From: a virus
Direction: 5' to 3' (one strand)
Length of the DNA stretch: 36,189 nt
IMG/VR virus record: IMGVR_UViG_3300028082_000004
Location: 1-36,189 of that record
Part shown: in pieces, positions 27,552-36,189 of the stretch
Layout of the letters: each line of letters starts with the position of its first letter
Position numbering within the stretch: the first letter of the stretch is position 1
Position numbers and translations under genes: made by a program
The notes under the pieces: model-generated
The model's database searches: none
Told to the model about the DNA's origin: nothing
What the model saw: the letters and a program-made list of their open reading frames with translations, nothing else

Positions 27552-30206
27552 GTGGCCGACGACCAGGAAATCAAAGTATCGATCACCGCGCAGGTTAAAG
27601 GCTTGCTCGACGGCCTGGCCACGGCCACCAGCAGCGTGAAGGCCGCGACGTCTGAAATGTCGTCGGCTTTCACTGGGCTTTCCGGTATGATGTCCAACTT
27701 GGCCGCGCCGATTGCGGCCATCTCCGGCCTCCTTGCAGGCGGCGCGCTGTTCAAGTCCTCGATTGATTCCACTGTGCAGTGGGCCGGCGAAGTCAAGCGG
27801 CTATCGATGGCCATGTCGACCGATATGGAAACGGCGTCGACCTGGGCGGTTATGCTGCATACCTTGGGCATCAGTGCAGACACCATGCAAGGCGTAATGC
27901 AGCGCTTGCAGGTGCGCATCATGTCTGGCGGCAAGAATTTTGAGGCTTACGGCATCGCGGTCAAGAGCGCAAACGGAGCCATGAAGCCGTCGTCGGAAGT
28001 GTTGAACGAGGTCATCGCCAAGTACAATTCGCTCGGATCGCAGAGCGAAAAGAACGCCATGCTAGCTACCATGTTTGGCCGCGCGTGGATGACAGTCGCA
28101 CCGATCATGCGCGCCACGGCTGAACGCATGGAAGAAGCCAAGAAAGAGGCGCAGGAACTGCACCTCGAAGTTGGTCCGGATGGCGTAGCAAAGACGCGCG
28201 CATACCAAGAGGCCATGCGGAAGCTCGGCCTGATCGGCATGAGTTTCAAAAACATCATCGGCAACGAGCTACTTCCAGTGCTGACCTCGCTGGCCCAGTG
28301 GCTTGGCAAGACTGGTCCATCAATGGCCGAGGGGTGTGGGATTTCCGTCAAGGCCCTCGCGAGCATCTTTATGGGCCTGTGGGGCACTGTCAAGATCGCA
28401 GTCACCGGAATTGAGGGCGCTTTGTGGGCGCTATGGGATGTGCTTTCTACTGTCGTAAAGACGATCTATCAGGCCGCTACGGGCGATTTCAAGGGCGCAT
28501 GGAGCACCATCAAAGAGGGGTTTAGCGATGTGGCCACGCATGTCTCGGCCACGGCGTCCGTAATCAAGGACGACTATGCCAACGCCGCCAACTTCATTAA
28601 GGGCCAGTGGGCAGATGCAAAGATCCCAGCGGCCGAGCCTGATATGCCGGGAATGCCTGGGCCAAACCTTGGAAAGCAAAAGAAGACAAAGACCAAAGAC
28701 CCTTCGTCAGACCAGATGGAGGCCTTCCGCCAAGAGCTTGAGGCCAAGAAGGACGAGGAGCAAAACTGGTTTACTTGGTCGGCAGAAAAAGAGAAGGCCT
28801 TTTGGCAGGAAAAAGCTAAGACAGCCGGCCTCGGCGCAAAGGCGGTTGCCGAAATCACCACCGAGATCCACAAGCTCGATCGTAAAGAAGCCGAAGACGC
28901 CGAGCGCGAAAAGGAAAAAGATTCCGAGCGATCAATTCAGGCCGCGCGCGAAGGGTCCGTCACTCGTGTGGCACCAGCCAACGCCGAGACCGAACGCGTT
29001 AAGAGCATCTACGGCGAGCAGAGCGAGCAGTACAAGACGGCCACTGCAAAGGTAGGTGCCGCTGCCAGAGCACATAGTGACGCAATGCTAGAAGCCGCCG
29101 AGAAAGCGGCTTCCGAACAAGCAAAAAAGACAGAGGATGCTGCCAGCGAATCAGTCAGGCTCGTGCAGGAAGGAGCCGAGCAGGAGCTCCATGGCGTCGA
29201 GTCTCTTGTCTCTCAAGGGTTAATCACGCGGGAAGCCGCATATCAACAGAAAAAGTCCATTCTCGCCAGAGAACAGGCAGATGTGATGGCGACTTATGAG
29301 CAAGAGCGGTCCTCCCTGTCAGTACCGCTCGCTGCGTCACAGGTCAAGCTCGCGTCAATGAGTCCTGACGATTCTCAATACGAAAAGGTGGCGCAGGGCA
29401 TTCAGCGAATCAAGGACGCGCTCGACAAGGTGACGAAGTCAGAGACCGAGTTCGGCGCCAGGATGAATGGCTCCCTTCAGCAGATAGACAACGACACCAA
29501 AACGAGCCAGACGACCTGGGCGCAGTATTTCCAGAAGATGAACGTGAACGTGCAGCAGACATCTTCGTCTTTGCGTACCTCGTTCCAGCAGTCTTTAACT
29601 CAAATCAACACCGGAACGGCAAATGCTTTTTCCCAGATGATCGTTTACGGCAGGAGCTTTGGCCAGTCGATGCGGGAAGTCGTCGGACAGATACTATCCA
29701 GTTTCCTGTCTATGCTTACCGAGATCGGGCTTCAGTGGGTCGAAACCCATTTGCTCATGGCGCTGACAGGGAAAAGCACTCAGACCACTACGGCCGTAAG
29801 CGAGGTTATGAGCAATGCTGCGGTTGCAGCGTCAGCAGCCTTTGCATCTACGGCAGCTATTCCGATCACTGGTCCGGCGCTTGCCCCGGCCGTCGCCGCT
29901 GCGGCCTACACGTCAGTGATGGGTTATGCTGGCCTTGCCGCATTCGACAACGGCGGTATTGTCCAGAGCACGGGCCTATCTTTGGTGCATCAATCCGAAG
30001 GCGTGCTGACGGCACCGACCACTAAGATGCTGCAAAGAGTCAACTCGGCAATCAATGGCGGTGGCCTTGCGGCAGCTTCCGGAACTGCGGGCGTTACGCA
30101 GCACATCAGCTTCAATGGAGCCATTGACGCCAAAAGTTTTTTCAATAAAAACCAAGGCGCAATCTTAAGCGTGCTCAGCGATGCCGCTAAAAATCGACGT
30201 ATCTAG
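27552..30206 (+). CDS. Tail tape measure protein
   Basis: This 884-residue protein sets tail length. It begins at GTG 27552 (MADDQEIKVSITAQVKGLLDGLATATSSVKAATSEM), with the usual N-terminal amphipathic helical repeats, a central region of long charged coiled coils (about 390-600), and a hydrophobic Ala-rich segment near the C terminus (about 755-805). Its position after the chaperones and before distal tail genes is decisive. It lacks an obvious lytic domain. Length 884 would correspond to a tail of about 130 nm by the usual residue-to-length rule, an inference only. Confidence 0.9.
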   Translation: MADDQEIKVSITAQVKGLLDGLATATSSVKAATSEMSSAFTGLSGMMSNLAAPIAAISGLLAGGALFKSSIDSTVQWAGEVKRLSMAMSTDMETASTWAVMLHTLGISADTMQGVMQRLQVRIMSGGKNFEAYGIAVKSANGAMKPSSEVLNEVIAKYNSLGSQSEKNAMLATMFGRAWMTVAPIMRATAERMEEAKKEAQELHLEVGPDGVAKTRAYQEAMRKLGLIGMSFKNIIGNELLPVLTSLAQWLGKTGPSMAEGCGISVKALASIFMGLWGTVKIAVTGIEGALWALWDVLSTVVKTIYQAATGDFKGAWSTIKEGFSDVATHVSATASVIKDDYANAANFIKGQWADAKIPAAEPDMPGMPGPNLGKQKKTKTKDPSSDQMEAFRQELEAKKDEEQNWFTWSAEKEKAFWQEKAKTAGLGAKAVAEITTEIHKLDRKEAEDAEREKEKDSERSIQAAREGSVTRVAPANAETERVKSIYGEQSEQYKTATAKVGAAARAHSDAMLEAAEKAASEQAKKTEDAASESVRLVQEGAEQELHGVESLVSQGLITREAAYQQKKSILAREQADVMATYEQERSSLSVPLAASQVKLASMSPDDSQYEKVAQGIQRIKDALDKVTKSETEFGARMNGSLQQIDNDTKTSQTTWAQYFQKMNVNVQQTSSSLRTSFQQSLTQINTGTANAFSQMIVYGRSFGQSMREVVGQILSSFLSMLTEIGLQWVETHLLMALTGKSTQTTTAVSEVMSNAAVAASAAFASTAAIPITGPALAPAVAAAAYTSVMGYAGLAAFDNGGIVQSTGLSLVHQSEGVLTAPTTKMLQRVNSAINGGGLAAASGTAGVTQHISFNGAIDAKSFFNKNQGAILSVLSDAAKNRRI

Positions 30207-30238
30207 CACAAAACAGTGCGTCATGGTAGAGTGTTGGC

Positions 30239-30826
30239 ATGAAAACCATCAAAATCATCGGTGGAGTATTTGCTGTTCTAGTGGCCGTTCCTATTGCTTG
30301 CGGAATCTATCAGGGAGTAACTCAATCCGGCAAGGGGCAGGCACCTTCATCCGAGCAAAACCGCTCTCCGCAGGGAAATGAAACCGCAAGTGACGGCCAA
30401 GAGAGCAAAAAGTCTGATTGGGAATACAGCTCGTTTGTGACAAATGCCGGGACGAAAACCGTTAGAGTCGGCTGCGTAGCTTCGATCAACGATGTCCATC
30501 TTGGATCTCCATATAGCGACACTGGAGCGGACCTTTGCATAAGATCCACGGGAGACACCTCGGTTTCTCTGCACGCAGAAGGGCAGATTTTATCTGGGTT
30601 TGATCATACCGCGCTTGTGCGCATTGACAACGGAAAGCCGTTTCGGGTGGGCACGGAGTCGCCAAGTGATGGCAGTTCTAAAACCGCATTTCTTGATTCC
30701 AGTAAGGCAATAATCGGTGCGGCCAGAAGCGGTAAAAGAATAGCGATAGAGTTTGAGTATTTCCAGGCTGGGACGCAAACTTTAACATTTATTCCTTCCA
30801 CCGCGATCCACCCCGCGCTGCAATAG
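30239..30826 (+). CDS. Membrane-anchored accessory protein (lysogenic conversion candidate)
   Basis: This 195-residue protein has an N-terminal membrane segment (IKIIGGVFAVLVAVPIACGIY, about 4-24), a hydrophilic linker (30-60), then an extracytoplasmic beta-rich domain with two Cys residues (GCVASIND, ADLCIRSTG) and ending FEYFQAGTQTLTFIP. The domain resembles small beta-sandwich exported proteins (VRIDNGKPFRVGTESPSDGS) but no exact family is recognised. It lies between the tape measure and distal tail genes, is AT-richer, and has its own terminator 29 bases downstream, so it behaves like a moron inserted in the tail operon. Superinfection exclusion or surface modification are possible roles. 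Confidence 0.6.
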   Translation: MKTIKIIGGVFAVLVAVPIACGIYQGVTQSGKGQAPSSEQNRSPQGNETASDGQESKKSDWEYSSFVTNAGTKTVRVGCVASINDVHLGSPYSDTGADLCIRSTGDTSVSLHAEGQILSGFDHTALVRIDNGKPFRVGTESPSDGSSKTAFLDSSKAIIGAARSGKRIAIEFEYFQAGTQTLTFIPSTAIHPALQ

Positions 30827-30854
30827 CTCGCGCTAAAAGCAAACCGCCGTTTCA

Positions 30855-30876
30855 GCCTCCTCCGGGAGGCTTTTTT
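30855..30876 (+). terminator. Rho-independent terminator after the membrane-protein gene
   Basis: GCCTCC (30855-30860) pairs with GGAGGC (30865-30870) across a TCCG loop, followed by six T. It would end the transcript of the accessory gene, and it lies inside the late tail gene cluster, so late transcription must read through or restart. The distal tail genes begin at 30939. Confidence 0.85.
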
Positions 30877-30938
30877 ATGCCATTTTGACAGTAATCTGAG
30901 CCAAGAATGCAGCTTCGAGCTGCTGAAAAGGCGCAGCG

Positions 30939-31541
30939 ATGAGCACAGCTCTTTTCCCTTCCAGTCTGAAGGGCTTCGACATCAAGGTAAAGCGCCAGAC
31001 GATCTGGAGCACGCTGGTGCAGACCTCGGCCAGTGGCAAGGAACAGCGCGCCCGCTTCTGGACGACGCCGCGCTGGTACTGGGAACTGACAGTCAATTTC
31101 TTGCGCCAGTCCGGCTTTTCCGCGAATACGACCTACGATGAGCTGGCCAAACTTCAGACCTTTTTCAATTCAGTCTGCGGCCAATGGGATAGCTTCCTTT
31201 TCGTGGACCCCGTCAACGGGACGCCCTCCAATGTCTCGTTCGGAACCGGCGATGCCGCGACGACCAGCTTCCAGCTCGTCGACAACGAGGGCTGGCTGGC
31301 GACCTACATCCAGGGAACGCCGACGGTTTACGTTGCGGGCACGGCTACCAGTGCATTCACGCTTAACTCCACAACGGGCATCGTCACCTTCGGGTCTGCA
31401 CCGGCCGAGGGCGCGACGCTGACGTGGTCTGGAACCTTTGCACGTGTTGTCCGCTTCGACGACGACACGATGGACTTTGACAGATTTCTGCAACTCGCCT
31501 GGGAGGGCGGCGAGGTGATCAAGATCAGGAGCGTGAAATGA
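30939..31541 (+). CDS. DUF2460 distal tail protein (GTA gp12-like)
   Basis: This 200-residue protein belongs to the DUF2460 group, equivalent to gp12 of the Rhodobacter capsulatus gene transfer agent. Pattern: FPSSLKGFDIKVKRQTIWSTLVQTSASGKEQRARFWTTPRWYWEL, then ELAKLQTFFNSVCGQWDSFLFVDP, and a C-terminal FDRFLQLAWEGGEVIKIRSVK. It forms the distal tail ring below the tape measure. The next three genes follow the GTA order gp13-gp14-gp15, supporting the assignment. Confidence 0.88.
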   Translation: MSTALFPSSLKGFDIKVKRQTIWSTLVQTSASGKEQRARFWTTPRWYWELTVNFLRQSGFSANTTYDELAKLQTFFNSVCGQWDSFLFVDPVNGTPSNVSFGTGDAATTSFQLVDNEGWLATYIQGTPTVYVAGTATSAFTLNSTTGIVTFGSAPAEGATLTWSGTFARVVRFDDDTMDFDRFLQLAWEGGEVIKIRSVK

Positions 31542-32410
31542 AGTACGCATCGGATGCGCTGATCAGCTTTCTGGATTCCGGCTCTACGTTCTTGATGGCA
31601 GACCTGTACGCGATTACGCTGCGCGGCAGCAGCTCGGTCATCTACCTGACCAACTCCGACCGAAACATCACTTACGGCGGGAATATCTACTTAGCCCCGA
31701 CTGATAGCGGCTCAGTGGTAGGCGTGAGCCGCGGCAGCATCCGTCACGCTCGCGGCACCGAAGTGGCAACCGTAGACGTCACGCTTCAGTCGGCCATGCT
31801 TGGGAAGATTCTCAGCGCGAACGCGGCGCTGGCCGCCATCAACGGAGCCTTTGACGCGGCGCGCGTCCGCATTGACCGGCTTTTCATGGAGTACGCGGGC
31901 GACACGTCGCTCGGCACCGTGTGCCTGTTTGAGGGCAACTGCGCCGGCGTCGATCCCTACTCGACCAAAGTGGTTCTCCACGTCAAGAGCGATATGGAGA
32001 TTCTGCAGCTTGACTGGCCGCGCATTGTCTGCCAAGCCGGATGCGCCAACATCTTCGGCGATGCGGGTTGCGGAATCGACCTTTCCTCTTTGGCTATAAG
32101 CAGCGTGCTGACCGGTACACCCACCGCCACCAGCTTGCCTACCGGACTCACGCAGGCTACGGACTACTTCACTAACGGCTGGATCTTGATGACAAGCGGT
32201 GCCGCATCAGGCTCGCGCCGCGTCGTGAGCGCATTTTCCAGCGAGACGGTGACGGTGTCCGTGCAGCTTCCGGAGACGCCTGCCGCAGGCGACACCTTCA
32301 CGATCTATCCGGGATGTGCGCGGACGGTGGCCAGTTGCAAGGCGTGGAGCAACATCAACAATTACGCGGGATTTCCCTACGTCCCGGAATCGAGCACAAC
32401 CGTTGGATAG
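31538..32410 (+). CDS. DUF2163 tail protein (GTA gp13-like)
   Basis: This 290-residue protein carries DUF2163-type features: N-terminal ALISFLDSGSTFLMADLYAITLRGSS, the middle KSDMEILQLDWPRIVCQAGCANIFGDAGCGID and C-terminal YPGCARTVASCKAWSNINNYAGFPYVPE. It starts in an ATGA overlap with the preceding gene. The equivalent GTA protein is part of the tail hub. The Cys residues here may bind an iron-sulfur cluster, as known for the homologous hub. Confidence 0.88.
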   Translation: MKYASDALISFLDSGSTFLMADLYAITLRGSSSVIYLTNSDRNITYGGNIYLAPTDSGSVVGVSRGSIRHARGTEVATVDVTLQSAMLGKILSANAALAAINGAFDAARVRIDRLFMEYAGDTSLGTVCLFEGNCAGVDPYSTKVVLHVKSDMEILQLDWPRIVCQAGCANIFGDAGCGIDLSSLAISSVLTGTPTATSLPTGLTQATDYFTNGWILMTSGAASGSRRVVSAFSSETVTVSVQLPETPAAGDTFTIYPGCARTVASCKAWSNINNYAGFPYVPESSTTVG

Positions 32411-32873
32411 CAAAGAGCAGCAGGAACGCGAGGCAGTTGTCGCCGAGGCCATGAGTTGGCACCGGACGCCATACCATCACGCGGCGCGCATCAAGGGCGC
32501 CGGAGTGGACTGCGGCATGATCCTTGCCGAGGTCTATCACAACGCCGGGATAGTGAAAGAGCGCATCGAGCCGGCCGCGTATGTTGCCGACTGGCACATG
32601 CACCGCGACTCACCTGTCTACCTCAAAACTCTCGAAACCTACGCCACGCGCGTTGAAGATCCCGACTACGTGCCGCAGCCAGGTGACATTGCCATGTATC
32701 GCTACGGGCGACAGCCGGCACACGGCGCCATCGTTATTGCGTGGCCCGAGGTCATACATGCCTACATGTCAGCCGGAATGGTTGTCCTCGACAACGCCGT
32801 CGCCAACTACGATTTAGCCTCACGCTTCGTTGGCATCTGGTCGCCATGGGCCGAGAGGAGGAGCCAGCAATGA
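32403..32873 (+). CDS. NlpC/P60-family tail peptidase (GTA gp14-like)
   Basis: TTG 32403 overlaps the previous stop and gives 156 residues starting MDSKEQQEREAVVAEAMSW; a longer frame from 32316 runs inside the previous gene. The catalytic Cys is Cys37 in GVDCGM and the likely His is His106 in PAHGAIVIAW. It would cut peptidoglycan stems during DNA entry. Together with its neighbours it fits the GTA-like tail-tip operon. Confidence 0.88.
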   Translation: MDSKEQQEREAVVAEAMSWHRTPYHHAARIKGAGVDCGMILAEVYHNAGIVKERIEPAAYVADWHMHRDSPVYLKTLETYATRVEDPDYVPQPGDIAMYRYGRQPAHGAIVIAWPEVIHAYMSAGMVVLDNAVANYDLASRFVGIWSPWAERRSQQ

Positions 32874-35233
32874 GCGGACTCTTCGGAAGCGGATCGACGG
32901 CCTCAAAGCTTGAGAAGTACGCCGGCATTCAGGTGGACACGTCGGTCTATGGCCACGTAAAGGTGATCCTGTACGGCACCAACCGGATCAGCGCGAACCT
33001 GATCGACTACGCCGGTTTCAAGCGCACATCGGTGTCGAGTGGCGGCAAGGGCGGTAGCGCGTCGTCGTATGACTACTCGGCCGACGTCATCCTTGCGCTC
33101 TGCGACGGCGGCGCGTCTGGTATTGGCGGCGTGCTGCGCGTCTGGAGCGGGTCCGACTGCTATGACTTGAGCCACTACAGCCTTACGCTGCTCAAGGGCA
33201 CGCGCCCACAGTCTCCATGGTCGACATGGACATCGAAATACCCGTCGCGCGCGATTGGTTATTCCGGCACGGCCTTGATCTGCAAGACCAGCATGGACCT
33301 GGGTAGCTCGGCTACGCTCCCGAACTACAACTTTGAGACCAAAGGCCTACTGGCGACCGAACTCGATTCGGGCTGGACCGAGGATTACGCCGACACCTAC
33401 AACATGACATGGGAAGGCAGCGCCTACGACGCCCTCCCGCACGCCGTCATCACCGACATGCTGACGAACACCTACTACGGCATGCTCTGGACGGCGGCGC
33501 GGCTTGGTACGCTCTCGGGATCAAGCGGCGACGACAGTTACCAAACCTACTGTGCGGCCTGTGGATTCGTCATCAGCCCGTCCTTCGACACACAAAAAGC
33601 CGCGGCGGACCATCTGGAAGACGTGATGACCGCGACCAATTCGGAGCTGGTATGGTCTGCCGGCGAGTCCGGCATGATTCTGAAGGTCATCCCTTACGGC
33701 GATACCGCGATCACCGCGAATGGCGTCACCTATACACCGAACACAACGCCCCTCTATTCTCTGAGCTACGACGATTACATCGTCTCGGCAGATGGCGCCG
33801 AAGATCCTGTCGAGGTGCAACGCACCAGCACGCAGGACGTGAAAAACAGCGTTCCGGTCGAGTACGGCGACCGGTTGAACTACTACAACACCGCGCTGGT
33901 GGACGTGCCGGAAGCCGCCGACGTGTCGCTGAACGGCTACAAGAAAGACTCGTCGCAGAGCTACTCGATGATCACGCGCGCCGCGCACGCGCAAAAGATC
34001 AGTACCATCCTTGCCCAGAAGAACGTCTACATCCGCAACACCTACACCTTCAAGGTTGGCTGGAAGTTTATTCTGCTCGAGCCGATGGACCTGATTGAGA
34101 TCACCGACACGATCACCGGCCTCAACAAAACGGTGCGCATCGTCTCGATCGAGATGCCGGAGGAGACGAGCGAAGCGGACGGCATCACGATCGAGGCCGA
34201 AGAATGGCCCTTTGGCGTGGCCTCGGCCGTTGAGTATGCCACGCAGATTCCGACCGGCAACAACGCCAGCGGCAGCGTGGCACCGGCGGCTGCAATCCCG
34301 GTCATCTTCGAGCCACCCGCGCAGCTCTCCTCGTCCGGCGGCGACGAGGTCTGGATAGGGACGAATGGCGACCCGAGCGAATGGGGCGGCACTTACGTCT
34401 GGGTCTCGGTCGACGGCGGCAACAGCTATGGCTCGACTCCAGCGGGCACGATCACGGAATCTTCTCGCATCGGCACGCAGACTGCCGCGCTGGCCACGTC
34501 CAGCACATCGACAGATACTGCCAACACGCTGGCTGTGACACTCTCGGGGAGCGACGAGGGGACGCTGACCACGGCCAGTGCGACGGCAGCCGCAGCCAAC
34601 GCGACGGCCTGCTATGTCGATGGCGAAATCATCTGCTACGAGACGGCCACCCTAACGGGCGGACGAGCTTACGATTTGACCACCCTATTGCGTGGCCGGT
34701 ACGGCTCGACCATCGGCGCGCACGCTTCCGGCGCGAGTTTCATGTTTCTCGACGATGCCGTTCTCAAACTCGAATACGACTCGTCGCTCGTCGGCAAGAC
34801 GCTCTACGTGAAGCTGCAGAGCTTCAACCCGAAGGGCACCGGCGTGCAGGACTTGAGCGAGTGCACGGCTTACAGCTTTACGCCGGCAGGCCTGAACTAC
34901 CTGGCACCTCCTATCGTGGCGATCACGGAAAGCTCCAGCAACTCGTCGGGAAGCGGCAGCACCAGTGTAGCTACGGACTCGGTCACGCTGACATCTGAGG
35001 GCGCAACGGTCACGCAAAAGGTGTGGCTCACCGTCTCGTGGACTTGGCCAAGCAACTACCCGACCCCGACAAAATTCGAAGTCTTGGCCTTCACCGGATC
35101 AGATCCGACGAACGCTTCGAATTACGTTATTCCGGTCACGGACGTGGATGAAAGCCAGCGCAGCTACACGGTGGCCATCACCCCTGTCTCCAATCTCACC
35201 ATCAATGCATCTGTAAGGGCCGTGTATGCCTAA
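32870..35233 (+). CDS. Tail hub / host-specificity protein (GTA gp15-like or J-like)
   Basis: This 787-residue protein starts at ATG 32870 (ATGA overlap). The front (YAGIQVDTSVYGHVKVILYGTNRISANLIDY, YSADVILALCDGG, SHYSLTLLKGTRPQSPW) and hub region (LSYDDYIV.ADGAEDPVEVQRTS, NSVPVEYGDRLNYYN) match tail hub proteins of this operon type. The rear half is repeated, Ser/Thr/Gly-rich, beta-type, with a fibronectin-like segment about 690-780. It would form the tail tip that binds the cell. Confidence 0.8.
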   Translation: MSGLFGSGSTASKLEKYAGIQVDTSVYGHVKVILYGTNRISANLIDYAGFKRTSVSSGGKGGSASSYDYSADVILALCDGGASGIGGVLRVWSGSDCYDLSHYSLTLLKGTRPQSPWSTWTSKYPSRAIGYSGTALICKTSMDLGSSATLPNYNFETKGLLATELDSGWTEDYADTYNMTWEGSAYDALPHAVITDMLTNTYYGMLWTAARLGTLSGSSGDDSYQTYCAACGFVISPSFDTQKAAADHLEDVMTATNSELVWSAGESGMILKVIPYGDTAITANGVTYTPNTTPLYSLSYDDYIVSADGAEDPVEVQRTSTQDVKNSVPVEYGDRLNYYNTALVDVPEAADVSLNGYKKDSSQSYSMITRAAHAQKISTILAQKNVYIRNTYTFKVGWKFILLEPMDLIEITDTITGLNKTVRIVSIEMPEETSEADGITIEAEEWPFGVASAVEYATQIPTGNNASGSVAPAAAIPVIFEPPAQLSSSGGDEVWIGTNGDPSEWGGTYVWVSVDGGNSYGSTPAGTITESSRIGTQTAALATSSTSTDTANTLAVTLSGSDEGTLTTASATAAAANATACYVDGEIICYETATLTGGRAYDLTTLLRGRYGSTIGAHASGASFMFLDDAVLKLEYDSSLVGKTLYVKLQSFNPKGTGVQDLSECTAYSFTPAGLNYLAPPIVAITESSSNSSGSGSTSVATDSVTLTSEGATVTQKVWLTVSWTWPSNYPTPTKFEVLAFTGSDPTNASNYVIPVTDVDESQRSYTVAITPVSNLTINASVRAVYA

Positions 35234-36122
35234 TTCTGCATGGACAATCTCCGGTAACACTGTCACCGTCTCGGTCACTGCGTCGTCGATCGACAACAGC
35301 AGTGCAAGCGTCGATTACCTTTCGAATGCAGACAAGATCAGCCTGTTAGCCCAATACGCATCCGAGTTGTCGACGAAATCCAGCCTTGACACCACGGCGG
35401 CCAGCCTGTCATGCAGCACTACGGCTTACGATGCGGCAGTCGCCGCCATCAACACGACGCTTGTCAACGCGGGTGCACCGGCTAACTGGGCCACCATCTG
35501 GCCGGATAACACATCGTTCGGCCCTGTGGTCGGAATTGAGACTTTGCTCGCGCAGGACTGGGCGACGGTGGCCACCACGCGGACGGCATTGCAGTCTGCC
35601 ATCTCGGCGGCCAATGCCGCTGTGGCTGAAACGGCAGCGGTGTCTTCTGCCGCAACGGATGCGCTCAACAAAACAAATGCAGCTGTTTTATGTAGTCAAC
35701 CACATCAGGTAACGTGGGCTTACGCATCTAAGCCCACGTTGCCATCATCAAGCTATCCCGCTGGATACTATGCGATTACATCCGATAGCCGTACCGTGCA
35801 GGTTAGCACTGATGGGTCAACATGGGATGATGTCTTGGTCGCTACAACAGGGCTGTTCGGTCAAGTCATCGCCTCGCAAATTACTGTGATTGACACAACA
35901 AATTTGTGCAAGAACCCAACGTGGGCAGATGGGCTCAGTTCGTGCTGGACGTATGATATTGGCGGACGAGGGGCGGTGCTACCAGGATACGGAAAAACCG
36001 GCGGAACGGCCCTTGAAGTAGAACCATACACGGTCACGGCATATGAAATTAGAAATGCCAATCTATTGCTCCGGCCCTTAATTATTGCTACGCGGCGGCA
36101 TAACAGACGTCTTCCTTTCTGA
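35226..36122 (+). pseudogene. Tail-fibre-like gene with a frameshifting 19-bp insertion, continues past window
   Basis: ATG 35226 overlaps the previous stop by 8 bases. The frame encodes 298 residues: a Thr/Ser/Ala-rich N-terminal part (about 30-155), then a segment with STDGSTWDDVLVATTGLFGQVIASQITVI as in phage J-type tail proteins and a CBM-like NPTWADGLSSCW part. The last 27 residues look out of frame. TATTGCT occurs at 36064-36070 and again at 36083-36089; deleting the 19 bases between restores an open frame NANLLLRGGITDVFLSEV to the window end. The gene thus seems frameshifted; or the sequence has an error. Composition turns AT-rich at about 35690. Confidence 0.65.
35711..35740 (+). repeat. 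Perfect 12-bp inverted repeat in the fibre gene
   Basis: AACGTGGGCTTA (35711-35722) and TAAGCCCACGTT (35729-35740) are perfect arms around a 6-base loop. It lies in the coding region about 20 bases after the switch from GC-rich to AT-rich sequence, so it may mark a recombination boundary in the fibre gene. No T-run follows. Confidence 0.7.
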
Positions 36123-36189
36123 AGTAATTTTCTATCCGTTGGGGCTGTTTTTGAATGCTGCGCAGAGATCTGACCGCTGTTCTGGTCAG

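Larger units (their letters stand above)
102..36189. mobile_element. Prophage (temperate siphovirus), right end outside window
   Basis: The order is integrase, lysogeny switch, recombination and replication genes, terminase, portal, protease, capsid, tail tube, tape measure and distal tail, which is the standard order of a long-tailed temperate phage. The left edge is placed at a tRNA-Ser-like core (102-121) next to the integrase. No second copy of that core is visible before the window ends, so the right end, and probably the lysis genes, lie beyond it. At least two structural genes carry lesions (amber in the portal, frameshift in the fibre gene), so the element may be defective. Confidence 0.9.

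Noticed and set aside
36123-36189. Right attachment site or host DNA at the window end
   Set aside because: No copy of the 102-121 core is found and the shifted fibre frame stays open to the last base, so this is still phage coding DNA. The terminal CTGACC/GGTCAG pairing is too short to interpret.

Overview
This window is most of an integrated temperate siphovirus (tailed phage with an HK97-type head). It runs from a candidate left attachment site at about 102-121 to the tail-fibre region, where it is cut off by the window end. The late-tail genes resemble those of gene transfer agents. The chromosome is fairly GC-rich, with AAGGAG-type ribosome sites and some TTG and GTG starts. The integrase resembles those I associate with Acidobacteriota, but that host guess is weak and a proteobacterial host is not excluded. 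No lysis genes (holin, endolysin), rRNA, complete tRNA, CRISPR array or insertion sequence were found.

Layout. 1-204: a tRNA-Ser 3'-end-like core and AT-rich DNA. 205-2076: integrase, a RelB/DinJ-YafQ toxin-antitoxin pair, its terminator, and the relic 3' tail of a second integrase. 2086-2723: a HicA-HicB pair on the minus strand with a palindromic operator. 2807-3493: an unknown accessory gene. 3499-4699: the lysogeny switch (CI-like S24 repressor, Cro-like protein, excisionase-like protein) with paired operators. 4727-12591: the early operon, with YqaJ exonuclease, a probable annealing protein, a DUF1351-like coiled-coil protein, a VRR-NUC nuclease, a replication gene containing 10-bp-phased iterons, an HNH protein and small genes.

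12588-14694: an AT-richer accessory block in which a broken ASCH-domain gene runs in frame into a DUF4365-like gene, followed by a 409-residue protein of unknown function. This two-gene cassette is the best candidate for an undescribed, possibly anti-phage, system. 14699-18168: small genes, a ParB-like protein, and the small and large terminase subunits. 18241-23833: portal, MuF, protease and capsid. The portal reading frame is interrupted by one amber codon and then continues in frame into the MuF domain. 23903-30206: connectors, tail completion proteins, tail tube, frameshifted tail chaperones and tape measure. 30239-30826: a membrane-anchored accessory gene with its own terminator. 30939-36189: the distal tail in the gene-transfer-agent order (DUF2460, DUF2163, NlpC/P60, tail hub/host specificity), then a tail-fibre-like gene that carries a 19-bp frameshifting insertion.

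The amber codon in the portal and the frameshift in the fibre gene suggest either a decaying prophage or sequence errors. Most other structural genes look intact. The accessory genes (two toxin-antitoxin pairs, the DUF4365 cassette, and the genes at 2807 and 30239) sit at module boundaries, as expected for lysogen-expressed cargo.
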